Below are positions 56,324 to 63,895 of a DNA stretch of 64,000 nt, one piece after another. The position numbers were made by a program, and so were the translations under genes. Where the stretch lies: contig NZ_PPDK01000001.1 of NCBI RefSeq assembly GCF_003074135.1, positions 2,914,001 to 2,978,000 on the forward strand, given 5' to 3'. This DNA comes from Euzebya tangerina. GTDB taxonomy: Bacteria > Actinomycetota > Nitriliruptoria > Euzebyales > Euzebyaceae. Within the stretch, counting starts at the first letter, position 1; each line of letters starts with the position of its first letter. The notes under the pieces were generated by a model, which saw only the letters and a list, made by a program, of their open reading frames with translations, ran no database searches and was not told where the DNA came from.

Positions 56324-58255
56324 ATGAGCCTGTCACCGGAGGATATCGAGCGACAGGAATTTGAGACCGAGTTCCGCGGCTACCACCGTGATGATGTGAA
56401 CTCGTTCCTCGATCGTGTCGTGGACACCATCGAAGAGCTCAAGCGCGACAACGAGGCACTGCAGCGACGCTTGGAAGATGCGGACCGGCACGCCCGGGAT
56501 GCCATAACACTCGCCGAGGACCGGGTTGCCGAGGCGCAGCAGCGAATGGCTGCCGCCGAAGCGCATGCATCGACGCGCATCTCACGGGTCGAGTCGGCGG
56601 CGGGTGAGGCCCTCGAAGCCGAGAAGCTGCTCAAGCGGACCCTGATCACAGCTCAGCGGACGGCCGACGCGACGGTGCAGGAGGCCAAGGCGGTCGCCGA
56701 GCGCGCCCTGGACGAGGCCCGCACGAAGGCCAGGGACATCGAGGCCACGGCCCGAGTCGAAGCCAGCGCCATCACCGACCCCGCGCGCGCGGACGCGCAG
56801 AAGTTGCGCACCGACGCACGCCGCGAGGCGACCGCGATGGTCGACAAGGCTCGGGAGGACGCGGAAGCAACCCGGAGCACGGCCGCCGCCACGGCCACCG
56901 AGACCGTCGACGCAGCCCGGCGCGAGGCAGAGCGACTGGTCCTGGCGGCGCGGGACGAGGCAGAGCGGACCGTCACGGCCGCGCAAGACGAAGCCGCGCG
57001 GACCATGGAGCAGGTCCGGCTGGACGCCGAGCGGTCCGCACGGGAGCAGCAGGACGAGCTGGACCAGCGTCGCCGGGCCGAGGAAGAGATCGCCGGCCAG
57101 ATCGTCGCCGCCGCACAGACCGAGGCGGCCGACCTCGTCGCGGCCGCGCGTGCGGAGGTCGACCAGATCCGTCAGACCGCCGAGGCCGAGGCGGCGGCCA
57201 TCGAGAACCACGCATCCGAGCAGGCTGCCGCGATGCTGGCCCGGGCGGGCGAAGAGGTGGACCACGAACGCCAGCTGGTCGCCCAGGAGATGACCAACCT
57301 CACCGAGAACGCGCGGGCGGAGGCGCAGCGCACCATCGATGACGCACGATCGGTCGCGGCACAGGCCGTCGAAGACGCCCGGCTTCAGGCGGAGTTCATG
57401 GTGGTCGACGCCGAGGAGCAGGTCCGGCGGGCCCGGGCCGAAGCCGACGACTACGTCACCACGGTCACGGTCGAGGCGGACCACTACGCGGCAGAGACCC
57501 GCTCGAACGCCGACTCCTATGCGGCCGAGATCACCGGCCCTGCCGACGCCTACGCCAGTGACACGCGCACGGGCGCAGACGAGTACGCCGATCGCGTCCG
57601 GACCGAAGCCGATGAGTATGCAACGGTGACCCGTGGCCAGGCTGATGACCACGCGGCGGCGCAGGTCATCGAGGCCGACGAGTACCGCCGGATCACCGAG
57701 TCGGCGGCCGACGACTACGCCGCCCGGGTGAGGGCCGAAGCGGAGACACACCGTGACGCGCTCGTCGCCGAAGTCGAGGACGAGACCACCCGGCTTCGCG
57801 TCGAGGCGCAGCAGATGTTGCAGGACGCCGCGCACGACGCCCGGCAACGGCTCGAGGTGGCGGACCAACACGCGACCGCGGCCGAGACACAGGCAACTGC
57901 GGCGCTCGACGAGGCGTTGGCGGCTGCCCGACAGCTGACCGAGCGGCGCGAGCGGTTCGCCACTGTGCTGCGGGATGCTCTCACTGAGCAGCTCTCCATC
58001 CTCAACGCGGCCGCCGCGACCTCCCACCCGCCAGCGGACCTGATGCAGTCGCTGGATTCGGCTGCGTCCATCCGGGCCGGCTTCAGCGGTCGGAACCTGT
58101 CCGTGGTCCCCAGTCCCGACGAGGCGGCCGGTTCGGGGACCGGCGATCGGGCTGCCGGCCCCGCATCGCGGGAGACGCCGGAAGACGACGACGAGCCTGC
58201 CGGTTCGCCGGCGAATGACATCGACCTGATCGAGCTCCGACACGGAGAGATGTAA
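56324..58255 (+). CDS. divIVA: DivIVA/Wag31-like polar scaffold, very long hendecad form
   Basis: A 643-residue coiled-coil protein. The N-terminal 60 residues are the conserved membrane-curvature-binding DivIVA domain (LSPEDIERQEFETEF, YHRDDVNSFLD). The rest, to about residue 555, is Ala/Glu/Arg coiled coil with an 11-residue period. It is clearest at 372-481, where ten units share an A-D-x-Y core, and at 163-240. The last 80 residues are acidic and disordered, ending DLIELRHGEM. Typical actinobacterial DivIVA has 260-400 residues. CAGGAG precedes ATG 56324. It should mark poles and septa and recruit wall synthesis. Confidence 0.9.
   Translation: MSLSPEDIERQEFETEFRGYHRDDVNSFLDRVVDTIEELKRDNEALQRRLEDADRHARDAITLAEDRVAEAQQRMAAAEAHASTRISRVESAAGEALEAEKLLKRTLITAQRTADATVQEAKAVAERALDEARTKARDIEATARVEASAITDPARADAQKLRTDARREATAMVDKAREDAEATRSTAAATATETVDAARREAERLVLAARDEAERTVTAAQDEAARTMEQVRLDAERSAREQQDELDQRRRAEEEIAGQIVAAAQTEAADLVAAARAEVDQIRQTAEAEAAAIENHASEQAAAMLARAGEEVDHERQLVAQEMTNLTENARAEAQRTIDDARSVAAQAVEDARLQAEFMVVDAEEQVRRARAEADDYVTTVTVEADHYAAETRSNADSYAAEITGPADAYASDTRTGADEYADRVRTEADEYATVTRGQADDHAAAQVIEADEYRRITESAADDYAARVRAEAETHRDALVAEVEDETTRLRVEAQQMLQDAAHDARQRLEVADQHATAAETQATAALDEALAAARQLTERRERFATVLRDALTEQLSILNAAAATSHPPADLMQSLDSAASIRAGFSGRNLSVVPSPDEAAGSGTGDRAAGPASRETPEDDDEPAGSPANDIDLIELRHGEM
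57437..57766 (+). repeat. ten 33-bp (11-residue) repeats in divIVA
   Basis: Ten consecutive 11-residue units at protein residues 372-481, for example VEADHYAAETR, TGADEYADRVR, TEADEYATVTR and SAADDYAARVR. Ala-Asp at positions 3-4 and an aromatic or His residue at position 6 are kept in most units; the first and last units are the most diverged. Confidence 0.85.
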
Positions 58256-58266
58256 GTCACTCCGGC

Positions 58267-58272
58267 TACGCT
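58267..58272 (+). promoter_or_regulatory. -10 element (TACGCT) of the Pro-rich membrane protein gene
   Basis: TACGCT ends nine bases before ATG 58282; leaderless start pattern, so this gene need not depend on the divIVA transcript. Confidence 0.45.
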
Positions 58273-58281
58273 CTGGCCACC

Positions 58282-58872
58282 ATGATCATCATCAGCTTGA
58301 TCTGCGTCGTGGCAGCCGCAATTGCGCTTGGGGTGGGCTACGTCACCGAGGAGACCTCAGTCCTCTACGCCTCGATCGCGGCGGCGTTGCTCGGTGCGCT
58401 CTTCCTCATGATCGCGTGGGTGCAGGGACGACGTCGAGGGAAGCCACTGCGCTCCGCCACGGTCGCTGGGGACGAGCCCGGCTCCGCCGCGACCTGGAAG
58501 GGTGCTGCCTGGTCGGAGGGCCAAGGTCAGGCTGACGAGGTCCTGCGTCGCGACGACACCGTACCCGCGAGCCAGGCATCCCCGACCAGCACCCGTCCGG
58601 CAGAGAGCCCCGCTCCCGCGGCCTCCGCCCCCGCTGCTCAGTCCGCTCAGGAGCAGACGATCGACGAGGCCGTCTTCAAGCCGCCGGCGGCGCCTGCGAA
58701 GCCGTCCGAGCGACCGTCGGCGCCGACGCCACCCCCTGCGCCAGCAGCCCCGCCGCCCGCGCCGTCCACGGGGTGGGCACCCCCCGCACCCCCTGCAGCG
58801 CCGCCCAAGGCCAAGCCCGCACCAGGGCCACAGGGCGCACCGCCGCCCCCGCCGCCGCCACCGGCGGCCTGA
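58282..58872 (+). CDS. membrane protein with Pro/Ala-rich cytoplasmic tail
   Basis: A 196-residue protein with two membrane helices (residues 2-20 and 27-47) joined by a short acidic loop, then RRRGK and a tail of about 140 residues that is almost entirely Pro, Ala, Ser, Lys and Gln and ends in a run of eight prolines. Two-helix membrane proteins with such tails are common in actinobacteria, but no family function is known. It lies 26 bases after divIVA and has its own -10 element. A link to polar growth is only suggested by position. Confidence 0.7.
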   Translation: MIIISLICVVAAAIALGVGYVTEETSVLYASIAAALLGALFLMIAWVQGRRRGKPLRSATVAGDEPGSAATWKGAAWSEGQGQADEVLRRDDTVPASQASPTSTRPAESPAPAASAPAAQSAQEQTIDEAVFKPPAAPAKPSERPSAPTPPPAPAAPPPAPSTGWAPPAPPAAPPKAKPAPGPQGAPPPPPPPPAA

Positions 58873-58878
58873 GCCGTC

Positions 58879-59421
58879 TCACGCCGCGGGGGTCTGGCCC
58901 TCTCGTCGGGCGGCGCGCCCCGCGCGTCGGGCCGCTCGCTCCATCGGGTGCCTGGTGTAGCCGTATCGAGCCAGGAGGTAGTAGTACAGCGGCCCCATGA
59001 GCGGCCCGAACCGTTCTGCCTGCCGGGTGTGCGCAAGCTCGTGGGCCAGCAGGTGATCAGACGGCGCTGTCGACCGGGTCAACACCACATGGCCCAGGGT
59101 GGTGGCGGCGTAGCCACCACGCTTCAGACCGAAGCCGACAGCGCCGCGAACGCCGGCGAAGAGCAGGACGCCGTGCTCGACGCGTGGCCGCACGCCGGAC
59201 AGCACGCCGAGGATCAGGCCACCGACGGTGGGGGGGAGGGCCCAGATGAGGGCCACGATCCGGCCCACCGGGGTCCGTGGTGGCTGGGGCACCCAACCCG
59301 CCAGGTCTCGGACCCAGCGGGGTTCACCGGCAGCCGACACCACATGGGCATCGGGCGAGGCACCGATCGTGCGTCGACGGGGGAGGAGCGGCGAACCACC
59401 GCCCGATGTGGAGCCAGGCAT
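58879..59421 (-). CDS. zincin-like membrane-associated protein
   Basis: A 180-residue protein of unknown family. Residues 58-92 form a hydrophobic stretch (IVALIWALPPTVGGLILGVLSG). Near residue 130 it has LLAHELAHTRQAERFGPL, an HExxH-type zinc motif (HELAH), followed by a Tyr-rich PLYYYLLARYGYTRHPMERAA. Such metalloprotease-like motifs occur in small actinobacterial proteins without assigned function; a third zinc ligand is not obvious. ATG 59421 was chosen because TACGCT ends seven bases upstream on this strand; the frame is open to 59481. It is divergent from lspA. Confidence 0.65.
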   Translation of the reverse strand: MPGSTSGGGSPLLPRRRTIGASPDAHVVSAAGEPRWVRDLAGWVPQPPRTPVGRIVALIWALPPTVGGLILGVLSGVRPRVEHGVLLFAGVRGAVGFGLKRGGYAATTLGHVVLTRSTAPSDHLLAHELAHTRQAERFGPLMGPLYYYLLARYGYTRHPMERAARRAGRAARREGQTPAA

Positions 59422-59428
59422 GGGCCGC

Positions 59429-59434
59429 AGCGTA
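59429..59434 (-). promoter_or_regulatory. -10 element (TACGCT) of the zincin-like gene
   Basis: On the minus strand TACGCT ends seven bases before ATG 59421; leaderless pattern. Confidence 0.45.
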
Positions 59435-59479
59435 CTGTCGGCTGCCGGTATCCGGCATGGCAGACTCGGTGGTTCCACC

Positions 59480-60097
59480 ATGGTTTCCGTCCCCCGAGAT
59501 GCCCCCAGCCGCAGCTTGATCTACGCCACGACGATCGTGGTGTCGATCGTGTGGGTCGTGCTCGACCAGGCGACAAAGCTGCTGGCGGTCCGGGCCTACA
59601 GCGATGGCGCGCCGGACGACCTCGGACCCGTCGTCCTGCGGCTGGTCTACAACACCGGGGCGGCGTTCTCGTTGCCGATCCGGCTGCCGTGGCTGTTCGT
59701 GACCGTCACCGTGTTGGTCGTCACACTGGTGGCCCGAGCACTGCCGGACACGCCGTCGGTGCGGCTGGCCGGCGCCTACGGCCTGGTGGTCGGTGGTGCG
59801 ATCGGCAACGCGCTCGACCGGATCTTTCGCGACGGTGCGGTCGTCGACATGATCGACCTCGACTTCCCGCCGCTGGAGAGCTTCCCGGTCTTCAACGTCG
59901 CCGACATCGGCATCACGGTGGGCGCCGGGTTGGTCCTGCTGTTCATGGTGTTGCTGGAGCGGCGAGAGGCGGCAATGCCTGATCCGGCGGTGCTGGCCGA
60001 AGGCGAGGAGGCCTTGGCTGAGTCCGACGGGGAAGCCGAGCGTGCGGCCGAGGATTCCGAGAGCAGCTCCACGCCGCTGCTGCCCTCCGACCAGTAG
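59480..60097 (+). CDS. lspA: lipoprotein signal peptidase (signal peptidase II)
   Basis: A 205-residue aspartyl protease with four membrane helices that cleaves signal peptides of prolipoproteins. The first helix has VWVVLDQATKLLAV, the first catalytic Asp is in GGAIGNALDRIFR near residue 114 and the second in FPVFNVADIGITVG near 140. The C-terminal 45 residues are an acidic tail rich in Glu and Ser, longer than in most LspA proteins. Predicted substrates in this window include the TPM-like lipoprotein. ATG 59480 begins the homology. The next gene starts five bases later. Confidence 0.93.
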   Translation: MVSVPRDAPSRSLIYATTIVVSIVWVVLDQATKLLAVRAYSDGAPDDLGPVVLRLVYNTGAAFSLPIRLPWLFVTVTVLVVTLVARALPDTPSVRLAGAYGLVVGGAIGNALDRIFRDGAVVDMIDLDFPPLESFPVFNVADIGITVGAGLVLLFMVLLERREAAMPDPAVLAEGEEALAESDGEAERAAEDSESSSTPLLPSDQ

Positions 60098-60102
60098 CGG
60101 CT

Positions 60103-61047
60103 GTGGCCGGCGACGAGCCTGTCGTGTGGACGGTCACGGCCGAGGAGGCGGGGGCACGGCTGGACGTCGTGCTCGCCGGTCAGACCGGGATGTCCCGATC
60201 GCGTATCCAGCGGCTGATCGCCGAGGGCCGGGTGCTGGTGGACGACGCGCCGGCCCAGAAGTCGCTGTCGGTCGTGGCGGGGAGCGAGGTCGTGCTCTCG
60301 CCGCCGGCCCCACCGCAACCGGCGCCTCAGCCGCCACCCAAAGTGGAGATCCGGTTCGCCGACCAGGACATCGCGGTGGTGGCCAAGCCGGCGGATCTGG
60401 TGGTGCACGACGGAGCCGGCGTCCGTGGTCCGACCTTGGTGGCTGCGCTCGAGGCTCAGGGGGTGCCGCTGGCCGATGACGGGTCGGGGCGGCCGGGCAT
60501 CGTCCACCGGTTGGATCGTGGGACCAGTGGCCTGCTGGTGGTTGCCTCCTCGATGGATGCGCTCGAGCGGCTGCGGGAGGTGTTCAAGGCGCACGACGTC
60601 CACCGTGAGTACTGGACCCTGGTGGAGGGCTGGCCTGACCCGCCGGCCGCGACGATCGACGCGCCGATCGTTCGATCCACCTCCAACCGGACGGCCTTCA
60701 CCACCGGCGACGGCGGCCGGGAGTCGCGGACGCACTACGACACCCTGGCGGTGCACCGCGCCACCGGAGGGGTCTCGTCGGACACCGCGGAGTTGCGGGT
60801 GACCCTGGACACCGGGCGGACCCATCAGGTGCGCGTCCACCTACGGGCCATCGGCCGACCCGTGGCCGGCGACCTCCTCTACAACGGGTCGCCGTCGCTG
60901 GCGGCCGACTTGGGGCTCGAGCGGCAGGCGCTGCACGCCCGACGGCTGGCCTTCGACCATCCGGTCACGGGTGCCCAGGTGGATCTGACCGAGCCGCTCC
61001 CACCGGATCTGGCGGCGGCACAGGCGCTGGTGTCCGCCGAGTCCTGA
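60103..61047 (+). CDS. 23S rRNA pseudouridine synthase, RluA/RluD family
   Basis: A 314-residue enzyme with an N-terminal S4 RNA-binding domain (RLDVVLAGQTGMSRSRIQRLI) and a RluA-type catalytic domain. The catalytic Asp is in GIVHRLDRGTSGLLVV near residue 140; THYDTLAV, TGRTHQVRVHL near 235 and QALHARRLAF near 277 follow. Downstream of lspA such proteins are normally RluD-like and modify helix 69 of 23S rRNA, although target choice cannot be read from sequence. Start GTG 60103. It ends 50 bases before the convergent sigma gene. Confidence 0.93.
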   Translation: MAGDEPVVWTVTAEEAGARLDVVLAGQTGMSRSRIQRLIAEGRVLVDDAPAQKSLSVVAGSEVVLSPPAPPQPAPQPPPKVEIRFADQDIAVVAKPADLVVHDGAGVRGPTLVAALEAQGVPLADDGSGRPGIVHRLDRGTSGLLVVASSMDALERLREVFKAHDVHREYWTLVEGWPDPPAATIDAPIVRSTSNRTAFTTGDGGRESRTHYDTLAVHRATGGVSSDTAELRVTLDTGRTHQVRVHLRAIGRPVAGDLLYNGSPSLAADLGLERQALHARRLAFDHPVTGAQVDLTEPLPPDLAAAQALVSAES

Positions 61048-61097
61048 ACGGACTCTCGGTCCGCTGAGCTGCTCCCCGGGTCGACAGCGGTCCCCAG

Positions 61098-62360
61098 TCA
61101 GGACGTCGGTGGCCGTGCGGGCGGCTGTGCCCGTCGGGCGGCGCGGAGCATGGCGGTCCGGTGGGCCGGGTTGGTGGTCGCCTCGCGCGCCCGCCGGTCG
61201 GCCTCGTCGGCTGCCTGTGCCTCCCCCGCCGTCCGCAACAGTCGGCCTGCGGCGGCGTGGAAGATCGCCATGTCCTCGACCTCCTCCTCCGTCGCCAGGT
61301 GCGCCAGCAGGCGGAGCCCGGCGTGCGGTCCGTCCGCCTCTCCCACCGCCACGGCGTGAGCAACCCGGGCGGCGGGGGAGGGAAGACGCGCCACGAGCGC
61401 GCCGTGCAGGGCCGCAAGTCGGACCCAGTTGGTCTCCTCCGGCGACGGTGCGGTGCAGTGCTCGGCGGCGATCAGCGCCTCGAGTCGGTAGGACCCGCCC
61501 GCCGACAGCGGTGGGACGCTGGCGAGCAGGTCCTGGCCTTCCGCAATGAGCTCGTGATCCCACCGGGTCCGATCCTGGTCCTGCAGCAGCACCGCCGACC
61601 CGTCTGCAGCCACCCGAGCTGGGGCGCGCGCAACTGTGAACAGGGTCAGCGCCAGCAGCGCGCGGGTCTCGTCATCGGCCGGGACCACGTGGTGCAGCTC
61701 CCGTGCCAGCCAGAGCGCCTCACGCAGCACGCCTAGATCAGTTGCCGTGTCTCCACGGCGAGCGGCGTGTCCGTGCGTCAGCAGCAGGTGGATGACGGAC
61801 CTCGCGGTGGTCAGCCGCTCCGGGATCTCGGCGGGCTCGGGAACGGCGGGGCGGATGCCGGCCTGCCGTATCTTCCGCTTGGCCCGGACGATCTGCTGGG
61901 CCATCGCCGCGGTGGAGACGCCGAAGAGGTGGCCGATGGCCTCGGTGGGTACGTCCAGGACGCTCCGCAGCGTCAGGACGGTGCCGGCCTGGTGGGACAA
62001 TGCCGGGTGGGCGCACGCCAGCACCAGGACCAGCAGGTCGTCCTCGGCCGAGGAGACATCGACGGTCTCGATGGTCTCCTGCGATCGGTCGATCCCAACT
62101 CGCTCCGCCCGTTGCCGGGCAGCGCCCTCGGCCCGCATCCGGTCGATTGCCTTGCGCCACGCCGTCGTGGTCAGCCACCCACGCGGGTCGTCCGGGACGC
62201 CGTCCCGACCCCAACTGCGCAGTGCGGCAGCGAAGGCCTCCTGAACGGCATCCTCGGCCAGTTGGAGGTCCCCGGTCCTGCGCAGCACGGCGCCGAGGAC
62301 AGCCGCGCGGTCGGCGGCGAAGGCGTGTGCCAACTCGCTGCCGACCGCTGCGGTGCCCAT
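61098..62360 (-). CDS. ECF sigma factor of the long, DGPF-linked type (ECF42)
   Basis: A 420-residue ECF sigma factor with a long C-terminal extension. Region 2 includes DLQLAEDAVQEAFAAALRSW near residue 40 and GWLTTTAWRKAIDRMR near 70. Region 4 contains the helix-turn-helix IGHLFGVSTAAMAQQIVRAK near 155. Residues 185-420 form the helical domain (DUF6596-like) characteristic of sigma factors that lie beside DGPF/YCII genes and lack an anti-sigma factor; the extension is thought to control activity. ATG 62360 was chosen to avoid overlap with the upstream gene. It is last in a four-gene operon. Confidence 0.9.
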   Translation of the reverse strand: MGTAAVGSELAHAFAADRAAVLGAVLRRTGDLQLAEDAVQEAFAAALRSWGRDGVPDDPRGWLTTTAWRKAIDRMRAEGAARQRAERVGIDRSQETIETVDVSSAEDDLLVLVLACAHPALSHQAGTVLTLRSVLDVPTEAIGHLFGVSTAAMAQQIVRAKRKIRQAGIRPAVPEPAEIPERLTTARSVIHLLLTHGHAARRGDTATDLGVLREALWLARELHHVVPADDETRALLALTLFTVARAPARVAADGSAVLLQDQDRTRWDHELIAEGQDLLASVPPLSAGGSYRLEALIAAEHCTAPSPEETNWVRLAALHGALVARLPSPAARVAHAVAVGEADGPHAGLRLLAHLATEEEVEDMAIFHAAAGRLLRTAGEAQAADEADRRAREATTNPAHRTAMLRAARRAQPPARPPTS

Positions 62361-62379
62361 CAGAACCCAACCTGGACCA

Positions 62380-62751
62380 TCAGAGCGCAAGATTGCCCGA
62401 CGCCGGGCTCTGCCGGACTGGACGGATCTCGACGGCGCCGTAGCGGATGTTGGGCATCCGCTCGGCCCACGCGACGGCAGCGTCGAGATCGTCGACGTCG
62501 ATCAGGTAGTACCCGATCAGCATCTCGGTCGTCTCGGCGAACGGGCCGTCGGTCAGCAGGCGATCCGCGTCCTGACGTCTGACGGTTGTGGCGGTGTCCG
62601 ATGCGTCCAGCGCATCACCGCCGAGGAGGACTCCCGCGTCGGCCAGCGCCTCAGTCATCTCCACCCAGTCGTCGATGACGTTGTCGGGTTCCACGACGGG
62701 CGGGTTGTCCCAGCGACTCGGATCGCCGGTCAGCAACAGCATGTAGTGCAT
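62380..62751 (-). CDS. YCII/DGPF-domain protein
   Basis: A 123-residue small protein of the YCII-related family with the eponymous DGPF motif in RLLTDGPFAETTEM near residue 66 and the N-terminal MHYMLLLTGDP. DGPF proteins are the usual partners of this ECF sigma group and are often its targets. A ferredoxin-like fold is expected; the biochemical function is unknown. It lies five bases after the SDR gene and 19 bases before the sigma gene. Confidence 0.9.
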   Translation of the reverse strand: MHYMLLLTGDPSRWDNPPVVEPDNVIDDWVEMTEALADAGVLLGGDALDASDTATTVRRQDADRLLTDGPFAETTEMLIGYYLIDVDDLDAAVAWAERMPNIRYGAVEIRPVRQSPASGNLAL

Positions 62752-62756
62752 GCCCC

Positions 62757-63545
62757 TCAGCCTCCCATACGTGGGGTGTCGGAGACCGTCAGCGTCTGGC
62801 TGGCCAGACCACGCGCAGCGTCGGAGAGCAGGAACGCCGCGGCGGCGGCCGTCTCCGCGGTGGTCGTCGGACGTCCGGAGGGGCCGGGGGGCATCTGGAA
62901 CTCCTCCGGCGACAGGCCGAGCAGCCGGGCCTGTCCAGCTGCGGTCGCCTGGATCGTCGTCGTCTCGGGCATGGCATCGCCCCGAAGGCAGTTGATGCGC
63001 ACGCCAGCTGGCCCGTACTCGCCGGACAGGGACCGCGTGAGCGCCTCGACGGCGCCGCAGACGGCGGAGATGTTGGCCATGAAGCCGAACGCCCCGCCGG
63101 AGAGGGTCGCCGAGAGGGTGACGACGGCGCCGCCCCCGTTCTGGGCCATCAGTGAGGCCGCCGTCCGGGACGTCAGGAAGGTCGAGCCGACGATGAGCTC
63201 CAGTGGCTTCATGAAGGTGGCCAGATCCGTCTCATGGGCGCGGGCGGGATAGCCGAGCTCGGCCGGCGCCGCCCCGACGGCATTGAACGTCCCATCGAGC
63301 CCGTGGTCGTGGGCCACCTCGTCGAAGGCCTGCTGGACCGACTTCTCGTCCGTCGCGTCCAGCACCATCGCGGTGACCTGGGCGTCGTCGGGGAGTTCCG
63401 AGAGCAGTCGGTCCAGCTTGTGCTGGTGCCGAGCCATGGCGACGACGTGGGCACCCTGGGCTGCCAGTTCGACCGTCGTCGCCGAGCCGATGGCGCCGGT
63501 TGCAGCGACGACGGCGATGGTCTTGCCACGCAGAAGCCCGCTCAC
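62757..63545 (-). CDS. SDR-family protein lacking the YxxxK motif
   Basis: A 262-residue short-chain dehydrogenase-like protein. The cofactor loop is VAATGAIGSATTVELAA near residue 14, with MVLDATDEKSV near 63 and NAVGAAPAELG near 88. The active-site serine region VVTLSATLSG is present near 142, but the place where Tyr-x-x-x-Lys should follow reads NISAVCGAVEAL, so neither catalytic Tyr nor Lys is kept. It may bind a nucleotide without classical oxidoreductase activity. GTG 63545 overlaps the VOC gene stop by four bases. Confidence 0.82.
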   Translation of the reverse strand: MSGLLRGKTIAVVAATGAIGSATTVELAAQGAHVVAMARHQHKLDRLLSELPDDAQVTAMVLDATDEKSVQQAFDEVAHDHGLDGTFNAVGAAPAELGYPARAHETDLATFMKPLELIVGSTFLTSRTAASLMAQNGGGAVVTLSATLSGGAFGFMANISAVCGAVEALTRSLSGEYGPAGVRINCLRGDAMPETTTIQATAAGQARLLGLSPEEFQMPPGPSGRPTTTAETAAAAAFLLSDAARGLASQTLTVSDTPRMGG

Positions 63546-63895
63546 GACGCATCCTCCCACAGCGTGAAGGTGACGCCCTGGTCGTCGGTGCACCGAGCGA
63601 ACCGACCTGCTGGGATGGCGATGGGCTCAGCCGCGGTCCCACCGAGATGTGTGACGCGGGCACGGGCCGCGTCCATGTCCTCCACGGTGAAGAACAGCCG
63701 GGGGCTGGTTGAGGCGTCGGCGCCGGCCAAGCCAGCCTGGGTGCCACCGCCGTCGATCATGGCGTACCCGGGCGCGTTGCCGGGGGAGAACGTCCAGCCG
63801 AAGAGATCGGCGTAGAACGTCTTGGCCTGCTCGGCGTCGGCCGCGGGGATCTCGAAGTAGCTGATGGTGCCGTGCACCGCGGTGTCGTGTGTCAT
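63542..63895 (-). CDS. VOC-family (glyoxalase-like) protein
   Basis: A 117-residue single vicinal-oxygen-chelate module. HGTISYFEIPAADAEQAKTFY opens the first beta-alpha-beta unit and ends in DLFGWTF; ARCTDDQGVTFTLWE closes the second. Metal-ligand positions are only partly filled (His8 and the final Glu of the strand). AGGAG lies seven bases before ATG 63895 on this strand. It is the first gene of the operon with the SDR, DGPF and sigma genes; VOC and DGPF genes are frequent companions of this sigma class. Confidence 0.88.
   Translation of the reverse strand: MTHDTAVHGTISYFEIPAADAEQAKTFYADLFGWTFSPGNAPGYAMIDGGGTQAGLAGADASTSPRLFFTVEDMDAARARVTHLGGTAAEPIAIPAGRFARCTDDQGVTFTLWEDAS

Noticed and set aside
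56582-58243. A 553-codon minus-strand frame opposite divIVA
   Set aside because: It mirrors the repetitive coding DNA of divIVA and has no recognisable domain.
61049-61063. Small hairpin (cggac/gtccg) between the rluA-family and sigma genes as a terminator
   Set aside because: The stem is only five base pairs and no T run follows on either strand.
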